From contig DHOL01000004.1 of the NCBI GenBank assembly GCA_002410755.1, forward strand, positions 59,653 through 65,821: DNA of 6,169 nt, written 5' to 3'. Below the pieces are notes generated by a model. The model was not told the DNA's origin and did not search any database. It worked only from the letters and a program-made list of their open reading frames with translations. Shown one piece after another: positions 1 to 5,989 of this stretch (position 1 is its first letter; each line of letters begins with the position of its first letter). This stretch comes from Ruminococcaceae bacterium UBA5391. Lineage in GTDB: Bacteria; Bacillota; Clostridia; Oscillospirales; Acutalibacteraceae. The translations under genes and the position numbers were made by a program.

Positions 1-300
1 CCGATCATAACTCCTTTTACAAAGTACTTTTGCAGAAATGGATATACGTACATGATTGGGACAATCGTAATGACCGTTTTTCTTCCCTTTCCTTCAACTG
101 GTCTTCCAGAAGCAAATGTACGACCGACACCGAACTTCTCTACGTAGCAAATTTAAAATTGCCTGTACTTCATGTCTTGTGTTATGCTGTCCATGTAGAA
201 ATAACACTTTCCTTCGGCTGAATAAGTTGTAGTAACTTAATTCTAACCGATGCGTTCATTCCTGTCTCTATTTTTTCTTCAACTGCCCAACATATATTGT
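1..300 (-). pseudogene. Decayed carbohydrate ABC transporter permease (YtcP/LplC-type), C-terminal remnant
   Basis: Read on the minus strand, the last 50 or so bases encode YPFLQKYFVKGVMIG, preceded by a hydrophobic VITIVPIMYV. This is the hallmark C-terminal ending of the MalG-like inner-membrane permeases of oligosaccharide ABC importers (YtcP/LplC group). The frame runs off the window edge, so a few terminal residues lie outside. Going upstream, this frame is closed by a TAA at 153-155. Before it, fragments that resemble the family sit in other frames: VLFLHGQHNT (about 207-178), which may match the conserved loop usually read as LFYxVGxWN, and NASVRI (about 256-239), which may match the EAA-loop region IDGAS..RI. 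The remnant therefore carries at least one stop and probably two frame changes. No start or ribosome binding site is visible. Such permeases commonly sit next to YesM/YesN two-component genes, as here. The tail assignment is fairly secure; the upstream fragments are tentative. Confidence 0.62.
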
Positions 301-339
301 AGTCCTACAGTACATAAAGTTAATGCCGTAGTCATGAGC

Positions 340-368
340 TTGATTTCACTTGAGTGCTATTGTATAAT
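340..368 (+). promoter_or_regulatory. Putative sigma-A promoter for the two-component operon
   Basis: A TTGATT -35 box (340-345) is separated by exactly 17 bases from a perfect TATAAT -10 box (363-368). Transcription would start near 375, giving a leader of about 138 bases before the kinase start region at 513. It is the only consensus-like promoter seen in the gap between the permease remnant and the kinase. The call is from sequence pattern only. Confidence 0.5.
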
Positions 369-497
369 ATTTTAGAGCAATACCGCACAGAAAATAAGTG
401 CTGAAAATGTCCGCATATAGTAAAATTAGGTTATGAATAAACAGGTGAGTCTGCCCGCTCGGAACGACAAATTGGCTCAGGTACAGACCAAAGGAAA

Positions 498-504
498 AAG
501 GGAG
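498..504 (+). promoter_or_regulatory. Ribosome binding site of the kinase, facing an ATA codon
   Basis: AAGGGAG lies 8 bases upstream of ATA (513-515), the ideal spacing for a start codon there. ATA is in the frame that encodes the typical kinase N-terminus (KWKKYIKLRNKL). The ATG at 518 is in a different frame, and its product runs only 55 codons to a TAA at 683-685 with no kinase features. The site therefore points to an ancestral ATG at 513 that has mutated to ATA. Confidence 0.5.
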
Positions 505-1271
505 AAAAAGCCATAAAATGGAAGAAATATATAAAACTTCGCAACAAGCTGATCCTTTTTTACGTTCCGTTTCTGGTAGTTCCACTCTTTTTTGTTGGGT
601 CTTACTTAACCGACATAATCCGCAAAAGGACGATCGAACAGTCAATCCGGATTTGCCAGTAGTCTTCAGATCTAATCACGAATAACCTTTTGCATAAGTT
701 AGATGAGTTTTACACGACAGGCTATGAAATTGTAAGCGACAGTGGTATGAAGGAATATCTCTGCAATATGGATACCAATGACCTTTCCACTTATGAGCTT
801 TACATGGAAGGCGTCCAAGAGCAGATTACAAAAGCCTATTACAGAAGCGAAAAAATACAAATTCACATCTATACAGAGAATAGTAACCTCTCCTCTTGTA
901 ACCTACTTATTCGTGATAAGCAGCTGTTTGAAAAAAAGCAAGCGCTTGTGAAAGGGATACTTGGATTCTGTCTATTGGGAACCTTTTCAAATGGCTGCTT
1001 CCAATACCTTGCCCGAAAGCGATTTCCGACCGGAATATATGAATTTTTTGATGCCGGTTACCTACTATGACGGCGCTTCCGCCAGAATTATCGGCGTGTT
1101 AGGAATCGGCATTGACCTAGATGATCTTTCACAATTTTTGCCCAGTGCTAAAAAATCACAAAATTTTGTTTTCCTAACAAACAGCACAGGACAGAATATT
1201 GTTTCTAATACTTCTATGGATAAAAGCTTAAGACACTTATAGCTTCAAACGTCGGCGAGCAGCAGGCCTAT

Positions 1272-2327
1272 GTGGACTACATGGGGAAGCAGTACCTCCT
1301 TCTTAATAGTGGGCTGACAGATGAAAAACTGAATCTCTCCGGGTGGAAGCTGACAACATTGATTCCGCTTGACACTGTTTATCAGAGCACAACAGATATC
1401 CGGCAGGCCAGCATATTTGCTTGCCTTATCTGCATCCTTGTTGCGGTTCCGCTCCTTGCACTGTTTTCGCGTACCATCACCAAGCGCCTTGAGTATTTGG
1501 TCGAAAAAATGGATGACATCAGGCGTGGTAATTATAATGTGTCGGTGGTAGTTCACGGCAATGACGAAATTTCGCGGCTCGGAGATAAATTCAATGATAT
1601 GCTCCGTACTTTAGACCTACTCACAAAGGAAGAGATGGAAGCAAAGCTAAAAGAAGAACAGCTTGAAAACGCCCGTAAGGAAGCGCGAATTTTTGCACTG
1701 GAACGCCAGATTAACCCGCATTATTTGTTTAATACTTTGGAATGTATCCGCATGAGCCTTGTGCTGAAAGGCGATCGTGAGACCGCAAATCTGGTTCAGA
1801 TATTTGCGAAGAGTTACCGAGAGATGATTGATGAAAGTGAGCAGTCTGATACTCTGCGCGATGAACTTTCGTTTATCAGGGACTATTTTACCATCCATGA
1901 TTTTTGCTATGGTGGAAAAATTCGCTTAAAGATTGATGTTCCGGAGGACTTACTTTCTTTTCGGATCCCGAAGTTTCTGCTTCAACCTCTGATTGAAAAT
2001 GCAATTTACCATGGACTCGAACTGAAAGAGAACGGTGGAGAGGTTTGCCTAATTATTCGGAAAGAAGACGGTAACATGGTGTTTTGTGTAAAAGACAACG
2101 GTGTGGGAATGAGCGACGAGGAGCTGAAAACTCTTCTCGCTTCGTTGCATTCTTCCAAATCTGTTCGGAAAAATTGCGCAATCCGGAATATAGCTGAACG
2201 CCTCACTTTGATCTATGGAAGGCGCGCTTCACTGACAATCCAGAGTCAGCTGAATGTCGGAACGGAAGTCCTTGTAACGTTGCCTGCTGATGGGATGAAG
2301 GTGGAAAAACTGTGTATCAAGTCTTGA
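1272..2327 (+). CDS. Intact C-terminal half of the sensor kinase (helix 2, HAMP, His_kinase, HATPase)
   Basis: This is the uninterrupted part of the broken kinase; the GTG at 1272 is only the first possible start and has no good ribosome binding site, so whether it is translated is unknown. Counting from that GTG (351 residues): end of the sensor domain 1-43, membrane helix 46-66 (ASIFACLICILVAVPLLALFS), HAMP about 67-119, coiled coil 120-145, H-box QINPHYLFNTLE with phospho-acceptor His150, N-box LLQPLIENAIYHG with Asn243, G1 box DNGVGM at 275-280, and the final strand GTEVLVTLP. The usual G2 box (GIGLxNV.ERL) reads NCAIRNIAERL, so both its glycines are replaced, which may weaken the ATP lid. 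An in-frame ATG at 1635 has AAAGGA four bases upstream and could start a soluble 230-residue form. Family assignment is firm; expression is inference. Confidence 0.6.
   Translation: MDYMGKQYLLLNSGLTDEKLNLSGWKLTTLIPLDTVYQSTTDIRQASIFACLICILVAVPLLALFSRTITKRLEYLVEKMDDIRRGNYNVSVVVHGNDEISRLGDKFNDMLRTLDLLTKEEMEAKLKEEQLENARKEARIFALERQINPHYLFNTLECIRMSLVLKGDRETANLVQIFAKSYREMIDESEQSDTLRDELSFIRDYFTIHDFCYGGKIRLKIDVPEDLLSFRIPKFLLQPLIENAIYHGLELKENGGEVCLIIRKEDGNMVFCVKDNGVGMSDEELKTLLASLHSSKSVRKNCAIRNIAERLTLIYGRRASLTIQSQLNVGTEVLVTLPADGMKVEKLCIKS
2298..2304 (+). promoter_or_regulatory. Ribosome binding site of the response regulator
   Basis: AAGGTGG sits 7 bases before the GTG at 2312 and lies inside the end of the kinase gene. 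It supports GTG as the start: the protein then begins MYQVLITEDE, the expected first strand and acidic pocket of a receiver domain. Confidence 0.6.
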
Positions 2328-3046
2328 TAACGGAAGACGAAGATCTAATTCGACGTGGCTTTGCAGCATTGATCCCGTGGGAAAAATATGGCTTTTCCAT
2401 AGCAGCAACGGCGGAAAACGGCTACCGCGCACTGGATATGATGAAAGAACAGTATTTTCATTTAGTTGTTACTGATGTTCGCATGCCACGTATGGATGGA
2501 CTGGAGCTCATCCGTACCATGCGGGAGAAGGACATCGACTCTGAAGTTATTATTTTGAGCGGTTACCGGAACTTTGAGTATGCACGCACCGCCATTAAAT
2601 ATGGTGTCTGCGATTATCTGCTTAAGCCGATCAGTACCGATGAACTGATTAAGGCTCTTCAGTCTATTCGCTTCCGACTGAACCAGAAGACAGCACAGCA
2701 GCAGGAACAAATTTCGGAAAATGGTGAACCCATTGGAGAAATCTGCACGCAAATTTCTGGTTATGTGGAAAAGCACTACAGTGAGGAAATTAGCCTCAGC
2801 AAACTGGCAAATAAGTTTCACTATAATGAAACTTATCTCGGGCGTCTATTTCTAAAACGGACGGGTATGACATTCCGGAATTATCTTAATAAAGTTCGGA
2901 TGGCAGAAGCGGCTCGGCTGCTGTCTGCGGGTCATATGGTTTCCGATACTGCCCAACAGGTTGGGTACCAGGATTTGAATTATTTCAGCCGGATTTTTAA
3001 AGCTTTCTATGGTGTGCCTCCGAGTCAATATTACAAGCGAAAATAG
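2312..3046 (+). CDS. YesN-type response regulator, receiver plus AraC-type HTH
   Basis: A cytoplasmic transcription factor of 244 residues that should accept phosphate from the upstream kinase and control nearby sugar-uptake genes. The receiver domain (about 1-120) has its full active site: acidic pair Glu8/Asp9, phospho-acceptor Asp55 in VVTDVRMPRMDG, Ser83 in ILSGY, and Lys105 in LLKPIS. After a short linker rich in Gln (about 125-138) comes an AraC-type DNA-binding domain (about 143-244) with two helix-turn-helix units: ISLSKLANKFHYNETYLGRL, and VSDTAQQVGYQDLNYFSRIF followed by the family ending GVPPSQYYK. It starts at GTG, overlaps the kinase by 16 bases and has no lesion. It is shorter than YesN of Bacillus subtilis because it lacks the long middle region, a layout also common in Clostridia. 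With its kinase broken it may be unphosphorylated, cross-regulated, or on its way to loss. The target genes are not identifiable from this window. Confidence 0.93.
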   Translation: MYQVLITEDEDLIRRGFAALIPWEKYGFSIAATAENGYRALDMMKEQYFHLVVTDVRMPRMDGLELIRTMREKDIDSEVIILSGYRNFEYARTAIKYGVCDYLLKPISTDELIKALQSIRFRLNQKTAQQQEQISENGEPIGEICTQISGYVEKHYSEEISLSKLANKFHYNETYLGRLFLKRTGMTFRNYLNKVRMAEAARLLSAGHMVSDTAQQVGYQDLNYFSRIFKAFYGVPPSQYYKRK

Positions 3047-3438
3047 ATTCACGAATCCAAACGAAAGCGTTTTTAATAGTGTACAATAAAGTTCGCAATT
3101 TGAGGGCTCTGAATCAATAAATTACGTTGCGTTTATCAGAAGTGTCTGAATAGACTTTGGGTTTAAGTATGCTGCATCAGCAGTTTGGAAAAGCAAATTG
3201 AGATGTTGGAGAATTTTGCGGAACTAATTGGAAGGAATTGCAACCTCGTCAAAAATATGCTGACACCGTATGAAAAACGATGCCAGCATGAGTAGTTCAA
3301 AAATATTTTACGACATAGCTCTTTTTTCTGTGTCTATTAACGGAGGGTTTCGTTCAACCTATACAGGGCCAAAAATTTTGTAGTTTTTTACTTCCCTCTC
3401 GACGAAATACAAGTTCACGCATAATGGAAGTGCTTCTC
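3047..3438. other. Convergent intergenic gap, no convincing gene
   Basis: These 392 AT-rich bases separate the response regulator from the convergent oxidoreductase. A short frame at 3185-3295 (TTG start, 36 codons, a coiled-coil-like LEKQIEMLENF) has a stop just upstream, no good ribosome binding site and no recognised family; it may be a gene fragment or chance. ATGCTG (3257-3262) and CAGCAT (3284-3289) could pair in a weak hairpin. A half-copy, TGTACAAT at 3080-3087, matches the palindrome found at 4469-4482. No strong terminator was found on either strand. Confidence 0.5.
3059..3075 (+). terminator. Weak hairpin after the response regulator
   Basis: AAACG and CGTTT flank an AAAG loop, followed by a few more T residues, about 15 bases after the regulator stop codon. 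The stem has only five pairs, two of them G-C, so it is at best a weak terminator. It is listed because nothing better lies between the two convergent genes. Confidence 0.22.
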
Positions 3439-4317
3439 TTAGATAGGTTTAACCGGTGTCTCAGCACCATTATGTTTGATAGATTCATCCAATGCATTCA
3501 GCACACGCACTGAGCGTAAAAGTTCCGAAATATCCTGCGGCGGGCGTTTCTTGGAAAGCATACCGACAAAAGCGCAAACAGCGTCATAATATGCAAACGT
3601 GATATCAAGGGGACGCACAGCTGTTTCCTTACTTCCATAAAGAATACAGTAAGACTTTGGTGTCGCTGAAAAGTTCATTGTCACCGTAAAGTCCGGATAT
3701 TTTGCAATGGCAATCAAATTATTTTTATGAACATTCGTCGTAATTGAAAGAACATTACTACCAAAAATGGTGAGCAGCATTTCTACCGAATGGGCACCAT
3801 AAAAATAGATCCCATCATACTGGCAGTTAATATCTCCAGAAAAGTTAAACGTCCCAGAAATGAATTCACCTGCATCATGCATCTTTTGGAACATCCTGCG
3901 GAGCATGCGAACATCATCGCAAAATTTACAGACAGAGCCACCGCAGATCATAGAGCCGCTTTCCTTAGCCAGCTTTACAATTGTGAGAGCTTCCTCGTAA
4001 TCAACTGCGAAAGGCTTATCAATCCAGGCCGGAAGACCAGCCTTTAAAAACGGTTCCGCATGACTAAGATGCACACTGCCCCGCCGTGGAACGACCATAA
4101 CAGCATCTATTTTTCCGAGCATGTCTTCCGGTTTTGCTACAATTTCAGGGATTTCTTTTTCTTTTGCTACTTCTTTGGTGCGTGCTGCATCCCCGCCCCA
4201 GATAGAAACAACCCGCGCATTCAAGGGACGACTTCCATCTCTCAGTGGCAGATTCATATATCCAGAAAAAATTTGTGAATGCGTATTTTCTGAACCAACC
4301 ATTCCAACTTTAATCAT
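3439..4317 (-). CDS. Gfo/Idh/MocA-family NAD(P)-dependent oxidoreductase
   Basis: A soluble dehydrogenase of 292 residues that probably oxidises or reduces a sugar, inositol or related polyol. The N-terminal Rossmann fold begins MIKVGMVGSENTHS, a variant in which the usual GxGxxG glycine loop is replaced by GSENTH. The family motif EKP appears as DKP (Asp100-Lys101-Pro102 in AWIDKPFAV), with Lys101 the expected catalytic and cofactor-contacting residue. The second domain contains DGIYFYGAHSVEML, where His176 matches the conserved histidine of the family. The start at 4317 is chosen because AAGGAGG lies 9 bases upstream; the frame stays open for 26 more codons but those are unlike the family. 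It is shorter than the usual 330-380 residues, though compact members near 300 are known. It converges on the two-component genes and has no same-strand neighbour within 480 bases, so it is probably monocistronic. Sugar metabolism would suit the transporter remnant nearby; the exact substrate is unknown. Confidence 0.87.
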   Translation of the reverse strand: MIKVGMVGSENTHSQIFSGYMNLPLRDGSRPLNARVVSIWGGDAARTKEVAKEKEIPEIVAKPEDMLGKIDAVMVVPRRGSVHLSHAEPFLKAGLPAWIDKPFAVDYEEALTIVKLAKESGSMICGGSVCKFCDDVRMLRRMFQKMHDAGEFISGTFNFSGDINCQYDGIYFYGAHSVEMLLTIFGSNVLSITTNVHKNNLIAIAKYPDFTVTMNFSATPKSYCILYGSKETAVRPLDITFAYYDAVCAFVGMLSKKRPPQDISELLRSVRVLNALDESIKHNGAETPVKPI

Positions 4318-4326
4318 TTGATATAT

Positions 4327-4333
4327 CCTCCTT
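4327..4333 (-). promoter_or_regulatory. Ribosome binding site that fixes the oxidoreductase start
   Basis: On the minus strand AAGGAGG is a full Shine-Dalgarno match, 9 bases before the ATG at 4317-4315. It decides against the upstream in-frame ATG codons at 4395 and 4341; the latter lies immediately before this site. Confidence 0.75.
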
Positions 4334-4468
4334 GATTTCATTATATTTGGCTGCTTGGACTTTGCACTTCTATGACATTTCCTCCGCCTTTTCACCCTAT
4401 TAAAGAAAGGCTTTTTGTTTCATCATTAAAAGTATCATTGTGGTCAATCTTTATCTTATTATTATTAT

Positions 4469-4482
4469 TGTACAATTGTACA
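4469..4482. promoter_or_regulatory. Perfect 14-base palindrome, possible operator
   Basis: TGTACAATTGTACA is its own reverse complement and lies about 150 bases upstream of the oxidoreductase start. Its size and symmetry suit a dimeric regulator (GntR-, TetR- or MarR-like). On the minus strand a TTGACC sequence (4447-4442) lies about 20 bases downstream and could be a -35 box, but no good -10 box follows at the right distance. The regulator is unknown and none is encoded here. Confidence 0.35.
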
Positions 4483-4514
4483 TTAATTTGAATTCAGCTG
4501 TGAATGGCAAACGA

Positions 4515-4750
4515 TACTTTAACCCATGACAAAAGATACTTATTTTTATGGGTAAAAAGGCCTTTTTTTAGAGATTGCTCCAGTCTGTCAAAAGAGGTTA
4601 TAGCAAAACGCCCCTGCAAAAAAAGGTGGAGCAACCATCCCAAAAGGGTTGGCGTTGATATGTGTTCCATCTTTTGCTATTTTGCAACGAAAAGGGCCCA
4701 GCTTTCACTCAATGTCAGTAAGATAGTTAGAATTGAGGGGCCCTTTTCAA
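4515..4750. repeat. Cluster of nested inverted repeats between the two oxidoreductase genes
   Basis: No gene is supported here. The stretch carries several pairs of complementary arms: TTTAACCCAT (4518-4527) with ATGGGTAAA (4548-4556) with one mismatch; the self-complementary AAAAAGGCCTTTTT (4555-4568); TTGCTCCA (4575-4582) with TGGAGCAA (4627-4634); ATAGCAAAA (4600-4608) with TTTTGCTAT (4672-4680); CCATCCC (4635-4641) with GGGTTGG (4646-4652) with one mismatch; and GAAAAGGGCCC (4689-4699) with GGGCCCTTTTC (4738-4748). The arms of the third and fourth pairs interleave, so not all can form at once. This density suggests a folded RNA, a small non-autonomous mobile repeat, or an insertion-sequence remnant; which one cannot be told from a single copy. 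Confidence 0.45.
4689..4748 (-). terminator. Strong hairpin downstream of the aldo/keto reductase
   Basis: GAAAAGGGCCC and GGGCCCTTTTC form an 11-base-pair perfect stem. A second stem, CTCAAT (4708-4713) with ATTGAG (4732-4737), stacks above it after an 8-base bulge and leaves an 18-base loop. Each strand ends in TTTTC after the GC-rich part, so it could stop transcription in both directions. On the minus strand it begins 55 bases after the reductase stop codon. The T run is short and the loop is long, so it may instead belong to a repeat element. Confidence 0.4.
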
Positions 4751-4803
4751 CAGGCTGCTTCTTCTCAGAACATGGGGAAAACTTTCATTTCAATTCGCCC
4801 AGC

Positions 4804-5853
4804 TCAGGGGCTCACACATACGCGGATACGGCTGATCGTCTCTTTAGAAAGCTTCAGAGAAGCAGCTTTGGCGTTGGCCTCCACCTGAGGAACCGAGCTT
4901 ACCGCCGGTAAAACATGCGTCATGCCCGGTATGGTAAGCATATAGGCGAGAACGAGTTGTGTCATGGTGACGCCTTCACCACGGGCGATCTCGGCGAGTG
5001 TAAGTAGCTTAGCGTGATAATCCGAGTTTGCGTAAAGCTTGCTTTTTTGGTCAAAAAGTCTGTCTCCCCTGCCGATTTTTGTGGGGTCATTATAGCGGCC
5101 GGTCAGCAGACCTTCTGCAAGCGGGCTCCACGCAAAAAACGAAATCCCTTTTTCCGCACACCAAGAAAGCACACCGGGCTTATCGGCATGTTCGCCGCGC
5201 AGAAGGTCGAAACCGTTCTGCACCGCGGCAATGCGAGTACGGACGCTGCCACAGCGCTTCTGTACTTCCTCGTAGGTGCGCAGATTGCTCATCGTAAAGT
5301 TGGAAACAGCGAAATAGCGAACCATATCCTGACGGACAAGGTCTTCTACCGCCGCAAAGCTTTCCTCCGGGTCAACATGCGGGTCGAAAGCATGAAAATA
5401 CAGCAGATCAATGTGGTCGGTCTGAAGGCGCTCCAACGAGGCACCGACCGCATCTATGATGTTCTGCCGGGAAAGGCCGGCATGGTTCGGCGTGCAGCCG
5501 TCCATCAATCCACCGATTTTCGTAGCAAGCACAATATCCCGGCGGAGAGATGGATTCGCGGCAAACCAGCGGCCGATTAACCGCTCCGAATTGCCGGAAG
5601 ATTCATTGTAACGGTTTGCAGTATCCCAAAGCGTAACGCCCAATTCCCACGCACGGTTAAAAATTGAAAATGCTGCACTCTGCCCCACGCGCGAGCCGTC
5701 GCCTGTTTCCGGTAGGCCGAATTTCCAAGTACCGAGGCCAACTAAGCCTGCGGCAAGTCCAGTATGGCCGATACGGCGGTATGGCATGCCATGGAAGCTA
5801 TCGGATTCAAATGCTAGACCATATAAATTGCGATTTGGTTCCAGATATCCCAT
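4804..5853 (-). CDS. Aldo/keto reductase
   Basis: A soluble NADPH-dependent carbonyl reductase of 349 residues with the (beta/alpha)8-barrel fold. The complete catalytic tetrad is visible: Asp77 and Tyr82 in LWDTANRYN, Lys112 in LATKIGG, and His154 in YFHAFDPH. Other family landmarks are MPYRRIGHTGL at 23-33, SNF at 184-186, and AWSPLAEGLLTGRY at 241-254. The N-terminal 20 or so residues before the first barrel strand resemble the extension seen in YghZ-like reductases, but the central part does not point to one subfamily, so the substrate is left open. The ATG at 5853 is supported by GGAG nine bases upstream (5866-5863). The protein is of normal length and shows no lesion. It is richer in GC than the kinase and regulator. 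It has its own promoter and is 486 bases from the next same-strand gene, with a strong hairpin between. Confidence 0.95.
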   Translation of the reverse strand: MGYLEPNRNLYGLAFESDSFHGMPYRRIGHTGLAAGLVGLGTWKFGLPETGDGSRVGQSAAFSIFNRAWELGVTLWDTANRYNESSGNSERLIGRWFAANPSLRRDIVLATKIGGLMDGCTPNHAGLSRQNIIDAVGASLERLQTDHIDLLYFHAFDPHVDPEESFAAVEDLVRQDMVRYFAVSNFTMSNLRTYEEVQKRCGSVRTRIAAVQNGFDLLRGEHADKPGVLSWCAEKGISFFAWSPLAEGLLTGRYNDPTKIGRGDRLFDQKSKLYANSDYHAKLLTLAEIARGEGVTMTQLVLAYMLTIPGMTHVLPAVSSVPQVEANAKAASLKLSKETISRIRVCVSP

Positions 5854-5947
5854 TGTGTATTTCTCCGTTTCTTAAAGCCATGCACTAGAAATAAAAAATT
5901 GCTCGGCAAATAAATGTCCTTTTTTCACGGCTTATTTTTTATTGCTT

Positions 5948-5976
5948 ATTATAGCGCCATGCGCGGACGGGCGCAA
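5948..5976 (-). promoter_or_regulatory. Near-consensus sigma-A promoter of the aldo/keto reductase
   Basis: On the minus strand TTGCGC (5976-5971) is followed after exactly 17 bases by a perfect TATAAT (5953-5948). Transcription would begin near 5941, giving a leader of about 88 bases before the reductase ATG. It is the best promoter in the window. Confidence 0.7.
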
Positions 5977-5989
5977 GTCACAGGCGCTA
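5952..5989. promoter_or_regulatory. Inverted repeat embracing the reductase promoter, possible operator
   Basis: TAGCGCC (5952-5958) and GGCGCTA (5983-5989) are perfect seven-base arms. One touches the -10 box and the other lies just upstream of the -35 box. A further GGCGC at 5970-5974 could pair with the first arm instead. The position would suit a repressor that blocks polymerase, but the arms could equally be part of the GC-rich element to the right. Confidence 0.3.

Larger units (their letters stand above)
513..2327 (+). pseudogene. YesM-type membrane sensor histidine kinase, disrupted in its N-terminal half
   Basis: The reconstructed protein is about 604 codons, normal for the family: short cytoplasmic tail, first membrane helix (about residues 13-33, LILFYVPFLVVPLFFVGSYL), an extracytoplasmic sensor region, a second helix, HAMP linker, His_kinase domain and HATPase. 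Kinases of this family sense an extracellular ligand, usually a sugar, and phosphorylate a YesN-type regulator, here the next gene. Four lesions are visible. The start codon reads ATA. There is an in-frame TAG at 660-662 after IRICQ. Near 955-961 one extra base moves the frame, and the sequence continues as LDSVYWEPFQ to RHL. Near 1224-1235 one missing base restores the first frame at KTLIASNVGEQ. From there it is open to TGA 2325-2327. The changes are of different kinds and confined to the sensor half, which argues for real decay rather than isolated read errors, though the two frameshifts alone could be sequencing errors. Overlap with the regulator gene is typical of an operon. Confidence 0.8.

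Noticed and set aside
346..645. Minus-strand open frame of 99 codons
   Set aside because: It is antisense to the kinase leader and first membrane helix and has no recognisable domain or ribosome binding site.
660..662. TAG in the kinase read as an amino acid such as pyrrolysine
   Set aside because: No pyl genes or insertion element are visible, and the gene carries other lesions, so a simple nonsense mutation is the better explanation.
950..1240. Programmed ribosomal frameshifting in the kinase
   Set aside because: No slippery heptamer lies in the right register at either shift, and two opposite shifts in a sensor domain have no known precedent in this family.
4360..4385. ATG-TCA-TAG mini-frame after a GGAGG on the minus strand, as a regulatory leader peptide
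   Set aside because: A two-codon frame is too short to support, and the spacing and context give no attenuation structure.
4504..4911. Plus-strand open frame of 135 codons
   Set aside because: It lies over the inverted-repeat cluster and the antisense end of the reductase gene, has no family features, and its composition follows the repeats.
5014..5580. Plus-strand open frame of 188 codons
   Set aside because: It is entirely antisense to the aldo/keto reductase, whose catalytic residues fix the true frame.
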